Assembly: GCA_036346255.1 (NCBI GenBank)
Contig: CM070636.1
Span: forward strand, 30,759,539 to 30,823,538
Reading direction: 5' to 3'
DNA from: Ampelocalamus luodianensis
Taxonomy: Eukaryota; Streptophyta; Magnoliopsida; Poales; Poaceae
DNA length: 64,000 nucleotides
The position numbers and the translations under genes are program-made. A model generated the notes under the pieces. It was not told the origin of the DNA. It saw only the letters and a program-made list of their open reading frames with translations, and did not search any database. Shown here one piece after another: positions 48,669 to 59,894 of the stretch. Every line of letters starts with the position of its first letter. The first letter of the stretch is position 1.

Positions 48669-48680
48669 CTATTCGAATAG
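48669..48680 (-). other. LTR palindrome CTATTCGAATAG (B 5' LTR)
   Basis: Perfect. Confidence 0.9.
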
Positions 48681-51600
48681 TTTTAACCCTGCAGGAGTGT
48701 ACCAATGTACCCACACGATAGACCGCCTTTCCACCAGCCACGGTTAGCATACTTCCTTTGGTATGCGGGCACGGCTAAGTCTAACAAGACGCTTTCCAAT
48801 GGACGATGCTAATTAAGAGCCGCAACCCACGGGAGAAGGACACATTAGACAGCCTAACCGGTCTGCTAATGCTCCCCTCACACACACACACACACACCGA
48901 CCAGCTCATAATTAACACCTCCCAAAGTACTTAGTCAAGAGAGGTCCCATATCCCTCTCGTGTGGTTAGCACGCAATAAGCGCTTGGCTTAGTGACACAA
49001 GTAACTCGGTCCTTGGGGACTTAGGCACCATTCCAATCACACCCAACAGATCACACCAACATACCATTGTGCCCAAGTCAAGATATAGTTTTTGTTTTCA
49101 GTTTTTGATTTGTAAATCAATAAAATACAAGGATTGGACATAATGGAATAATATAAGTATTTGTGTGATCAAGACCATCGACTAAGTCGATGATCGCCCA
49201 ATACTACCGATAACTAGGCATGGCTAAGCAATATTTATTCGAAATCTACTAAGTGACAAGAGCTCATCCAACGAACTCTAATCACAGCAAATAACCTAGG
49301 CTCAGGTAGTAAAGGATAATTATTTACCTACAGATTATGCAACTAGCAGACTAACTAATCAATTTAACAACAAAATAGCAATGCATACATAGAAGTTAAA
49401 CAAAATATTAGACTTTAAAAGTAATGGGATTGGATGGGAAATGATCAAACTGCTTGCCTGGCTGCTGTTGCTCACTATGCTACAGAGGATCACTCTCAAG
49501 GACGGCACAATCGTCGGAACCTACCGAAAGAGCAAAAAAGAACCGATAAGAACAAAGAAAACGAAAAAGACTCTAAAACCAAAATGCTCCAAATGCTCTG
49601 AAAATTTTACAGCAGCAAGAGCATGATTTATAACAAATTTAGAAACAAGAACCAACTGATTTGGACTTTTATTGCAAAAGATATGATCAAAACAATTTGG
49701 TTGGTTACTAAAAAATGCAATCTTTTACTGTTCACATAATTAAATTGTTTGGTGAAAATTTCTAGAAAGGTGGTGTAGCTGAAATTTTTATGGTAGGTAG
49801 CTAGTGACATTCTAAGGCTAACACAAGTGGTTTCATCTTAATTGGAGTTAAAATGATTTAGTTATGATTTTTCTAAGTTATAACACTAAGACATGGTTAA
49901 TCTCAGGATTAAAGACCACTTTAAAACATGGGTTATGCTAAAGTACTTTAACAGATGCATTTGTAGAACTTTAGTTTGTTAAATTTGGAACTACAGAGAA
50001 AAAGATATGCATTTTTGAAGTTTAAAACAATTAATATGTGCAAATAAAAGCTCTCGGGAACTAAATCTAAAAAGCCAACGAAAACTGGGGAGGTCGTGGG
50101 CTGTTGATCAAAAATCACACGGCACACGAGCACCCGCGCGAACTCCACCACGAGCACTTGGGCGCCAAGACCTCATCGCGCCAAGGGGAGGTCTTAGCCG
50201 TCGATATCAAATCCAACGGCCCCGACCACTGGAGGCACAACACGCGCGAATGAGCTCCTCGCGCACTAGGGAGGTCGTGGCCGTCAGATCAGGATCTGGC
50301 GGCCCCGAGCTCCACGAGGAGGTCCTAGAGTGGAGGTCTAAGAGAGGAGGTCTGGACGATGAGATCTGAAGGAGGGAGGTCTTTGACGGCTAAGATCTAC
50401 TGAGGAGGTCTTAACTGCCAACGACTCCATCGATGGATTTAGATCCAATGACCCACGTGAGATGGAACGTTCGGGCCACCCGAACGCCTCAACGAGTCTG
50501 GGCCTTGGATCTTGAGATGGACGGCCTAGATCAAGATTGCATCCGGAGGGGTCCGAATGTTCTCCAGATCCGAGCCGTAGATCTAAAGATGAACGACAAA
50601 GAGAGAATCAAAACGATAGAGTTGCAAATAGACTGAAGAGGTCTGGCAGCCCGTTAGATCTAAATCTAACGGTCCGGAGCCGCGGAGAGGTCCTAGAGGT
50701 CACGATCTCGTGGGAGGTCGTGAACGGCTAAGATGAAAACGAGGAGGTCGGGACGGCTAAGATCTCACCGAGGAGGTCATGGATGGCCATGATCTTCGCG
50801 GGAGGTCCTACGACAGTGTTCAATCGAGAGAGTCCGGACGGTTCGAGATCTCGCGAGGAGGTCTGAACGGTCCAGATTTAGGCGGGATTTTGCGGTCTTC
50901 TTCACAAAGGACCGAGGTGGTCTTTTGCAAAGAGGACCCCAAAGATAGTTTTGAAGGTTCTCTTTACAAAAGACCGTGAGGTGGTCTTTTGCAAAGAGGA
51001 CCTTGGTGGGTGGCTCAGGGTGGTTTTAGAAAACGACTAAGGAGGTCTTTTTGCACAGAGGACCTCAAGGCGGAGGGTGATCCTAACGGCTAGGATTTAA
51101 CCTCACGGAGGTCTTTAACGGCCGAGATTTCAGCGGGAAGGTCCTTGCAGCTAGAGACTTATACAAGGAGACCTAACGCCGAGATGCTGGTGGGGTGGAC
51201 CTAAACGGCCACGATTGAAACTAAGAGGTCGGGGACTTAATCGCACTCCACGGCTTGTCGACAAGAACAACATTTAACACTAATGATTGGGCTCTCGGAT
51301 AACTTAAATGCTAATCATTAGGCTACAACACTTGTCCGAGTAAGGCACAACAAAACTATGAGCTCGGTTTTAGCTCACCACGGCGACGTGGACTTATTTG
51401 GTGAAAACCAAAAGCACGGCTAGGCTCCAAAAAGAAGGAGAACCTATAGGTACCGAAAACTAGGGCTAGAGCGCATCCTACGGCGGCTGGCCTGAGATGA
51501 CCAAAGGAGGCTAAATACGCCAAAACGAAAAACTAACCAGATCTAAAAGAACCGGTTTCCAATACTAAGGTACTCACCAGAAACGAAGGAGGTCCAAGAA

Positions 51601-51918
51601 TGGTCGCAGAGCTCGGTGATGGTGGTGCTCACCGGAGATGAGGAAGACGACCAACTCGGCCCCGAAAACAAGCTCCCCAAATTGTCAACCTCTGTGAAGG
51701 TTTAAACAAAACAAGTTAGGGAGACTTGAGGTGACCAAGATGACAAAGTGACAGCCAATATTGCAATATTGAACCACTGGAGCTCGAAGGTCGCCTGGGA
51801 GCTCCAAAGCTCAACAATGGAGGCAAAGAGCTTTCGGGTGTTTTGAGCACAAGAGCAGAGAAAGAAGTGGGAGGTGCAAGAATGGATCCAAAGAAGCTTA
51901 AGGGAGAAGCTCGGGTTT

Positions 51919-51927
51919 CCTTTATAG
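51919..51927 (-). promoter_or_regulatory. TATA box of B 5' LTR
   Basis: CTATAAAGG, the copy that would drive the element's RNA. Confidence 0.6.
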
Positions 51928-52898
51928 CCGAGCGCTAAAATGAACCAGGGCCAAGCTTATGGGTGCACTGAGCTAGGGCACCCTCGATATGATGGGAGCA
52001 GTGTGAGAGAGACTTTTGAGCAAAGGGTGCCACACATTTAATGTTAGCAGCACATAGCTGTTTGTCAGCCCTAGAGTTGACAAAGCACTGCTCTCTACTG
52101 CCATGCACAAAAATTGATAATGACCAGGCCCCACCAGTCAGTGAGAGAACCAGGGAGGACTGGTCAACAAGTGTAACGGTTGGAATCCGCACTGAGCTCC
52201 CACTAGGGAGGTCGTGAGCTGTTGGATTGAAATCTAAGGGCTCAGGTTTAGAACTATGTATTAGAGGTCCTAACACTCAGGGGAGGTCTGAGCCACAGAT
52301 CTCAAGATGGACGGCCCACGATCACCCAAGTGCTAGGGGTGGTCGTGGAGTGCTGAGGAGGTCGCCCCAGGGTGGTCTTTGTAAAAGGTGCAAAGGAGGT
52401 CCTAGGGGAGGTCCTCGAGGGATGTCTTTGAAAATAGAACATGAGGAGGTCTAGGCGGTTGGTTGCGGATGAGAGGGCTAAGAATGCCCGCGCATTGAGA
52501 CGGGCTCGGGACAGCGCTAGGTGGTTGGACCGAGCCACTGGCTCGAGCTGTGCTCAAAGCGCGAGGAACAGTGAAGACCAAGAGGTTTGGATTTTAGAGT
52601 CAAGCTTTGGGAAATTAATTTAGGTATCAATTCAACTCTAAAAATTGTGAAATCTTTCAGAGGGATCACATACCACCCCAAGAACTAAGGAAAAATATTT
52701 CCAGAAGATGATCAACATATTCGACAAAATTGTTTTTGGAGGATCAAGATTTGGATCAACAGACTTGTGACTTTGTATTTCCATACTCTTGTACAACAAT
52801 TGTTTAGCACACATAGGAAATACATGATGTAAGAAAAGTTTTAATTTCTACTCATTTTCTTACATTTGAAACACAAGTACAGAATTTGGGATGTTACA

Positions 52899-53110
52899 AA
52901 ACCTCCCCCCTTACAAAGCCTCATTTCTTGAACCGGACGATCCCATTCATCATGGTTCCTCCATCCAAACACAACCTTAGTTGATTTGGTCTGTTCGTGA
53001 TACGGGTGTTGATTGGACGAACGAGAAAGCTGGTAGGACGACAGACAACCACCACCAATTGCAATATTTAAGTAGTAGAGAAAAAGCAACTTTCAGTCGA
53101 GCCGAACAAG
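52899..53110 (-). other. PPT-like stub beyond B's 5' LTR
   Basis: aaacctccccccttacaaa directly abuts the LTR, as the PPT does at 35205. The following 190 bases are not recognised. Confidence 0.5.
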
Positions 53111-53445
53111 CAGAAAAATATCTAAAATATCTCTTAGGAAAATAATGGCTTCTTTGATGTCATTTAACGACAATTAAATACAAATAATGATAAATAACGA
53201 CAATTGACATCACTTTACTACAACTACAACAATTAACATAATTGGCCACAATTAACACAATGGACGATCAGTACCGTAATTAACGACAATTAACGCAATT
53301 GACTGCAATTAACGTAATTAATGACAATTAATAATAAACAATTATTATATAAATAATTACAATAAAGAATTATTACATAAATATTTCATTTACAATAGAA
53401 AAAATAAAATAAAATAGATAAATAAATAAATAAAACGACAGCTAG
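53111..53445. repeat. AT-rich irregular repeat
   Basis: Many copies of acaattaa-like units, 12-20 bases apart, then an (aaat)n run at 53400-53435. No gene. Confidence 0.6.
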
Positions 53446-54229
53446 GGTTGTTATCAACGACGGCAGCGGTGGGAGGAGGAGATGAAGAGGGAAGAGGTAG
53501 GAGGCGCTTGGGCCTAGTTGGAGCTGGAGGAGGAGAGGGAGGAGGCGCTTGGGCCCTGGTGGGGGTGAAGGCGGGCAGAGGCGCCGAGGGAGGAGGAGAG
53601 AAGGAAGCGGTCCTCAAGCCTGGTCAGAGCCGAAGGTGGAGAGGGAGGAGGCGCTCGGGCCTAGTTGGGGCCGAAGGCAGGTGGCGGAGCGGACGGGCAG
53701 AGGTGTCGAGGGAGGAGGAGAGAGGGCAGTGGTGCTCGGGCCCGGTCGAAGCTGGAAGAGGATGGCGGCGCGCGGGTGGCAGATCCGGTCGGAGTCGGCG
53801 TGGGCGGGCCGCTAGGCACTCGGGGGAGGCCGGTCGGAGTCGAGGTAGCAGATCTGGGGGAGGGAGGAGGGTAGAGGCGCCGGGAGAGGGAGGAGGAGGG
53901 GTTTTGTTGTGGAGACCCAACCCTAGGGCACTCGCGAGGACCATTGGAATCTCCCAGGAAGTCCGTTAGGACCTCCCAGGAGGTCCGGTAGTACTGCCCA
54001 AAGCACCGGTAGGGCCGGGCCTCGGTAGTACCACGCACGAGGCTCCGGTAGGACCACTCGGGGTACTACCACCAAAATCTCCCAAGGCCACCTGGTGGTC
54101 TAATAAATTCACCCAAGAGGTCCAACAAGACTACCCAGGACACCTTACAAGACCACCAAGAGGACTAAAAGTGGACGTGAGGTCTAAGATCACCCCAAGA
54201 TCATAACCAGCCCAAGGGAGGTCATGAGA
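53446..54229. other. GC-rich and ggtcc-rich low-complexity DNA
   Basis: 53446-53930 is gga/gcg-rich, giving a 173-codon Gly/Arg-rich plus ORF with no domain. 53940-54229 repeats ggtaggacc/ggtccaac phrases. Probably LTR-internal. No gene supported. Confidence 0.5.
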
Positions 54230-54523
54230 CAAGGGATCACCCTAAGCCTTCTGTGATAAAATAAGCTAGTCCTAAGGATCATGTGCTTGCTTCTCACAGT
54301 ACACAAAGGTGGTGACATCCATCACGCATACTTGTAATAACCAATATCAACAGAGTTGCTTACAAAAACGGCCTTGGGCCGAATATAAAATACAAAAGAT
54401 TCAAAAGAAGGGCAGTCCATCAGCACGCCATAGGCAACTGACTGGAGGGCATAACCTAACCACTTTGGTCCTCTTCTTCGCTGCTAAAGTCTTCTCCTAT
54501 TAAATATTGCATTGAGCAAGAGT

Positions 54524-54542
54524 GAGCACAACAACTGTGCTC
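54524..54542 (-). other. LTR hairpin with compensating change
   Basis: Arms GAGCACA and TGTGCTC around acaac. The T:A pair of GAGTAC/GTACTC is replaced by C:G. Confidence 0.8.
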
Positions 54543-54877
54543 GCAAGTCACACCCATGTATTAACAGAATGATATGCATAAATGGATATATCAAAGGAAG
54601 GCTGATAGGGTTAGTTTGCATGAAGCCAAGTTTAGTTTCAATTACAAGTAATAGGTTCCAACGCATAATACAATAATTAAAATTCATTTTGTAAATCATA
54701 GTTTTCAGTTGGATAACATCCATCATCAAGATGGTGAAGGATACCCTCCTGTCACAAGGCTCCCTGCCCAAACCCATGGGACAGAAATCCCAAAATCAAT
54801 TTATCAAACCTTTTGAAAACAAAACCAAGTCTAACTTTGAGTGGTCTTTGCCAGCACATCCATGACCGTGGACACAG

Positions 54878-54889
54878 CTATTCGAATAG
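54878..54889 (-). other. LTR palindrome CTATTCGAATAG
   Basis: Perfect, with actctgcagaag beside it. Confidence 0.9.
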
Positions 54890-55330
54890 TTTTCACTCTG
54901 CAGAAGTTGTACACTTTACCCACATGACATGATTCCTCTAGTTTGTTCGACACCCATCGATGCCACCTCTCACTACCGAAGGTAAGAGGTCTAGAGTTCA
55001 TGACAAGGCCTTTACAATGCATCATTCCACCGCAGCTCCTCCTCGCTAAGGTTTCGCTTCCATTGGATAGAAATCCGTTGGAAAGCCCCCTCTTGCGCCA
55101 GTGAGATACATAGGTTATAAAAGACCATAGGCCATGAAAGACCTCCCACACATCAAAGTGGAACAACCGCGGTAGAACTTTGCAAATTAATTGGCCAAGT
55201 CCCACGCCCCATTCTGGAGACATGTGGTTGCACGGCGAGGCATAGCCCATTATAGGCATAGCAAAGGGATGCTCAAAGGCCGGTCCTCAAATAACCAGGG
55301 CAACTTCCACTGAACCCATGAGCCTCAACT

Positions 55331-55439
55331 CTACCCAAGTTGAGCTCGTGCATGAACATGCATCAACCAAGCAATCAATTCGCCCCAAACCACATGTCCA
55401 GGATGGGGTGGACCTGGCCGATTAATTAGCTATGTTTTG
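55331..55439. other. Junction of inverted LTR halves
   Basis: About 110 bases between the two arms. No feature recognised. Confidence 0.4.
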
Positions 55440-55658
55440 ATTCGGTTCTATTTGGGTTCAGAATGGCGCAAGAGGGGGCCCGTAACGGCGAATCCTTAGC
55501 GAGCAGAGCTGGGTTAAAGCAGAACTTTGTAAAAGCCTTGTCACGTGCTCTAGACTGCTTACCTAATGTAGTGAGCGGTGGTATCGACGGATACCAAACA
55601 AACTAGAGAAGTCGTGTCTTGTGGGTAAAGCTGTACAACCTCTGTAGAGTGTAAAAAA

Positions 55659-55670
55659 CTATTCGAATAG
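55659..55670 (+). other. LTR palindrome CTATTCGAATAG
   Basis: Perfect, with acctctgtagagt before it. Confidence 0.9.
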
Positions 55671-55909
55671 CTGTGTCCCCGGTTATGGACATGCCTGGAG
55701 CTTTCACAATGGTTTGGGTGGAATGGTTGGGAAGTTCGCTTGTTGTTTTCTAGGACAGTTGTTACTTATGTAATAATCTTTTAAATTGTGCTTTTACAAT
55801 CTACTTACCGTATTTACTGTAAATGCTGCTTTTTGCAAAATTAAACATAGAGCTATCCTTGTCAAGCCTAGCATGAATAATAATTGCATACATTTCCCTG
55901 TGGCTTGCT

Positions 55910-55928
55910 GAGTACATTCAAAGTACTC
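55910..55928 (+). other. LTR hairpin
   Basis: Arms GAGTAC/GTACTC, 7-base loop attcaaa. Confidence 0.75.
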
Positions 55929-56309
55929 ACGGCTTTATGCCCTCTGGTTTATCAGTCAATAAAGAAGACCTAGGAAGCTCGGAATTCTATGAAGAGGAGT
56001 ACTTCGAGAATTATGCGAACTAGGTCGCGTCCTCCACTCGATTGCCTATGGGCATGTCGAATGTCCACCACGAGATATTTTGGGTTCCGCTGGAAGTTAT
56101 CTTTTGTTGTTAAGCCCTGCGTGGCAAGTCTGTAAGACTTGACCATAAGGTCCTTTTGCTACCAAGTAATATTAATTTGTCCACTTTATCGTTATTTGGC
56201 TGTATGGTTATGATTACATCTATGTTGTAACTATACGAGCTAGCTACTGATCATGGGACTAGTTCAGAATGCATAGAGGGTCCCGGGGTTGCATACCTGG
56301 GGTCCCGAC

Positions 56310-56824
56310 ATGGCGGTGAGTCATTGAGTGATGGTGGCGCTAGGTCAACGATGGCAACGATATTCCAGGGGTTCTCTAGTGGAGATGGTGCGTGCACGGG
56401 GTAGGTGACGGTGACGTGATGCCGAAGGTGAGGTCGGGGCTGTCGATGAAGCCTTGTTGGCGCCAGAAATGAAGAAAAACCGAGAGACTCGGTTGACGAG
56501 GGAAACCTCCAAAATTAGGGCACTATAGAGAAGGAGAGGCATGGTGGTTTGGGGAGTTGAGTTGGGTGAAAGGAGGCAGAACCAGGCAGTCTTATATAGG
56601 GCTAGGGTGAGGCCGGAACGGCGTGGAATGCAAGAAGCTCTCGCCGGTCCGAGGCGAAATTAGGGGTATTGACGGCAAGAAAGGAAAGGGGAGAGGCCGA
56701 ATCGGTCGCAGGATTGATTTGGCATTTAAATGCCATCACAATCTCGGAAATCCGAGTTGATTTGGCCGGGTTTGGAAGCTCCAGTGTGGCCGCAAATTGT
56801 GGAGGCATACATGACATGCGCAGG
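56310..56824 (-). repeat. Minus LTR fragment, left part
   Basis: U3/promoter-like sequence with cctatataagac on the minus strand near 56593. It continues at 59275 after insert S. Confidence 0.55.
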
Positions 56825-57978
56825 TGAAAGTATCTAGGCCCCTAATGATGGTTTTGATAATTAATGTCAACATTGTATTAAGAGACCAACATGTGTGCTA
56901 AGTTTGTTTGAAGGATTAGTCCCAAAGGTTGACTGATGATATGGAAATAGCAATACAAAGGTGATAGTGATTGACATAGCTCAAGGCAATGGTATCATTT
57001 AGTCTAAGGATCTTTTTATAGTATTTTACCGTTCTTGGTATATGAAGGAAAGATCGGATTTATAGGCTAGATGTTGTACTATAAAGAGGGGTCTTGACTA
57101 GTGATGAGGACATCACTTCCATGCATACAACCAACACTCCTCACAATAGATCTGAACCGGTGCACTTGTAAGGTCCAATCACAAGAGTTTGTGCACATCA
57201 ATTGAATCATCAGGTAACTTCATTTCTAGGAGTGCATTTTATTTCTAATAAGAATATGCTGCTACCTAATGCATGTGATGTTCTTTTAACCAGAAACTTA
57301 GAAGCTTATCTCGTCCTCTTTCCAACGGATCTGGCCCTACCTCCAAATTCCTTCTGAGCGTGCCGCGATTGCCAAAATAGTTAGAAGCGGTTTCTGAGTC
57401 AACTTGGGCCCATGGGCCTTGTAACCCTAGGTAGCCCGTACTGTTCATGTGGTTACTATTCACACATGAACAGTACGCCGCCTCCTTCCTTCGCCTCTTC
57501 CTCCTATACATAGTGGCCACCACCCTTAGGGTTTGGTTGATTTCGTTTGCTTAGTTTCTCTATTGTGAAAACTCATGTTCTTCGCTTGTGTCGACTAGAC
57601 CAATCGTAAAGAACCTCTACGGAATCCCACCTTTTGAACTCAATCATATATTTGCAATTCCGATTGCTTGTTACTTTATTCTTGCTTGTTTTTCGATTGC
57701 TTACAGGAATTGATCCTCGTGATCAGGTCAATTGGGTCTTTGGCGCTGTTGATAACGACTTGGTGATTAGTTCAGCGATTGCTTGGTTCATGCATGCTGC
57801 GTTCGTAGCCTAGATCGTGAGAGTTGATCATCATCCAATCGGAATTTATCCTTCTCATCGAAAGATCAGGACAACAAGAGTTCATCAACTAGTAGCTTGA
57901 GGATCTATTTATGTGCCATCTTGATCAACTAGGAGTCATGCATTGCATTTGTTTGTGCCTTTGAAAAACTGTTCAGAA

Positions 57979-58500
57979 ACATCGGTAACACTACAAGTAT
58001 TGAGTGGTATTTCCACAGGTCGGTAATACCGAAATATACATGGTGGTATGTATTTTCCAGAGAGCATGTTTTGTATGATTTTGTCGAAATCCCAAAATCG
58101 GTAAGACCGCAAGTACTGAGTGGTATTACCGCTGGTCGGTAATACCGAAATAAGAGGCGATATGTTTTTTAAGAGAATATGTTTTGGGAGCTTTTTCTTG
58201 AAACATGAAAATGATATGACCGCAATACTTCAGCGGTATTACCGCAAGTCGGTAATACCGAGCTTTACATGGCGGAATGAATTTTCCAGAGAGGGTGTTT
58301 TCTTGAGTTTTTGATCCTTTGGAAATCGGTAATACCGATATAGCCGAGCGGTATTACCTTTGTTCGGTAATACGAATTCTAGTTGGCAGTTGTACCGCAC
58401 CTTTTTCCGTAACGGCTAGTTCAAAGCATTAAATGCGACTGTTCCTACCGTTACTCCTGAAATCGGTAATACCGGGTTTGAACGACAGTATTACCACAAA
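57979..58500 (+). repeat. CGGTATTACCG / CGGTAATACCG hairpin array
   Basis: Perfect CGGTAATACCG starts at 58021, 58137, 58250, 58327 and 58464. Inverted partners precede several, most clearly CGGTATTACCG caagt CGGTAATACCG at 58234-58260. Units share tacatggcgg and attttccagagag. It lies just upstream of the TATA box. Confidence 0.85.
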
Positions 58501-58552
58501 TACTAAATTTTTCTGGGAATTGGTTCAAACGGCTAGTTTTGTTGGTGGGGGT

Positions 58553-58560
58553 TATAAATA
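58553..58560 (+). promoter_or_regulatory. TATA box of S
   Basis: TATAAATA followed by cctcccc, placing the RNA start near 58585. Confidence 0.7.
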
Positions 58561-59274
58561 CCTCCCCACCTACCTCTAGCTGAATGTTGTTGAGCATATT
58601 CACTCTCATTGAATACTCTTGAGCTCTTAGACACTGTCTATTACATATTTGCTTTGAATTCCCATTTTTAGGTAGTTGAGAGTATTTAAGTGCATTGCAT
58701 TATTAGTTGATCTTGTTGGCACTTGATTTTTCCTCAAGCAAACACTTGGTTTATTACTCTTGGTGCTTGCTGGTACCTAGGCGGCTTTGGAGGAATTTTG
58801 CATGGTGAGCTCTTCAAAAGAAGATTGTGAAGAATCCTGTCAATGAATTGTGAAGTGGTTGTGTGCTCACCATATCTGGAGAGGAGGAAGAGCAATGATA
58901 GTGATCGAGGGTTAAGGCTTAATTCGTGGAGCCGGCTTGATTCGTTCAAGTTTCCTCAACGTGGATTAGTGAAGAACGACAAGTCTTCGATACCAAGGGA
59001 GAAACATCATTGTCTCCATTGTGGTTTTCTCTTGTATTTACTATTCTGCATTTACATTTCTAATAATTTACGTGTGTAAGATTTGCTTGGCTAGAATTGT
59101 ATCTAGTATTGACATAAGATCATAGTTGTATTAAATAGCATAGTAATTCTATCATTATATTTATGCTAGTAAGCTTTGTTTAACACAATCTTGTTTACAA
59201 TAGTTAAATAGTTGAATAGTTTTTAAAAACTTCCTACTCACCCCCTCTAGTCGGTTATCCTTGATCCTATAGCA

Positions 59275-59894
59275 GAGAATAGAGGAAGGTGGGAGAAGGT
59301 GATGTGGATGGGGGCCTCACATGGCAGCGGGATGGCGAAAGGGTGAGAGAGAGTGGCTGACATGTGGGCCCCGCGTGTCGGTGAGAGAGAGAAAGGGGTG
59401 CGGGTGGAGCGGGCTGGAAACTAAGCCGGAGGCGCGGGAAAAGAAGATGGGCCGAGGGAGTTTTGGCCCAAAGGAGGTTTTCCGATTTTAAATGATTTAG
59501 CGATTTCAATAATTCAGTTAATTCATTTAGGCTTTAGAAAATAGCAAATAAAGTCAAAAAAATTATTAAAAAAATTCACGAAATTTCTAAGTCATTTTGG
59601 ACTTAAATAAAATATTTCCAACACAAAGTTGGCTTTTAATTTGCACATAAATTATTTTTAATTTCTAAAAATAGGAAAAACCATTTTTAAAATCCAAAAA
59701 TTTAAGAAATTAATTAAATTTTCCTTTTCAACTTTAAATCCAATAAAAACCTAGAAAACTCAATAAATTTTATATTTTACTTTTAAAGTTAGGAAATTCA
59801 AGAAAAGCAATAAAACTATTTTAAATATCAGAAAATCCAATAAAGTAGTAACTTTATTAATTTTATTTTGGTAACAAAACTTTGTGACGTTACA
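59275..59894 (-). repeat. Minus LTR fragment, right part (5' end)
   Basis: AT-rich and ends tgtgacgttaca at 59894, a proper LTR start read on the minus strand. It pairs with 56310-56824. Confidence 0.6.

Larger units (their letters stand above)
30183..52898 (-). mobile_element. Element B: Tekay/Del-type gypsy chromovirus with nested inserts
   Basis: A minus-strand element with LTRs of 5022 bp (30183-35204) and 5024 bp (43348-52898 after removing D2 and one TSD copy), a PPT, a PBS, and gag, protease, RT/RNase H and integrase followed by a chromodomain-like tail. The chromodomain peptide, the order with integrase last and the tRNA-Met PBS place it in the Tekay/Del chromoviruses, comparable to rice RIRE3/RIRE8 from memory. 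It is inactive through frameshifts, a gag deletion and two inserts. The left flank is tgcac. The right flank is not the same, so no TSD is found. Confidence 0.9.
48546..52898 (-). repeat. Element B 5' LTR, second part (with right TSD of D2)
   Basis: It resumes with agtcaccaca, the continuation of 44023. It contains a (ca)n run near 48880, the ggacctcc minisatellite (50260-51220) and a TATA box at 51919-51927. It ends gatgttaca at 52898. Confidence 0.92.
54230..55330 (-). repeat. Gypsy LTR 3' half, minus orientation
   Basis: It contains hairpin and palindrome modules in minus order and is homologous, inverted, to 55440-56309. Confidence 0.7.
55440..56309 (+). repeat. Gypsy LTR 3' half, plus orientation
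   Basis: It ends ggggtcccgaca at 56309 and shares gcgcaagagggggc, cttgtgggtaaag and the modules with the reverse complement of 54230-55130. Confidence 0.75.
56825..59274 (+). mobile_element. S: SIRE-like copia solo LTR
   Basis: It starts tgaaagtatctaggcccct and ends ccccctctagtcgg..ttgatcctatagca, the terminal phrases of Maximus/SIRE-type copia LTRs in grasses as I recall them. It holds a palindrome-rich U3 array and a TATA box. No interior or second LTR is seen and I find no clean TSD, so the ends may have decayed. Confidence 0.65.

Noticed and set aside
53448..53969. 173-codon Gly/Arg-rich plus ORF
   Set aside because: Low-complexity gga/gcg repeats are open in several frames at once and give no domain.
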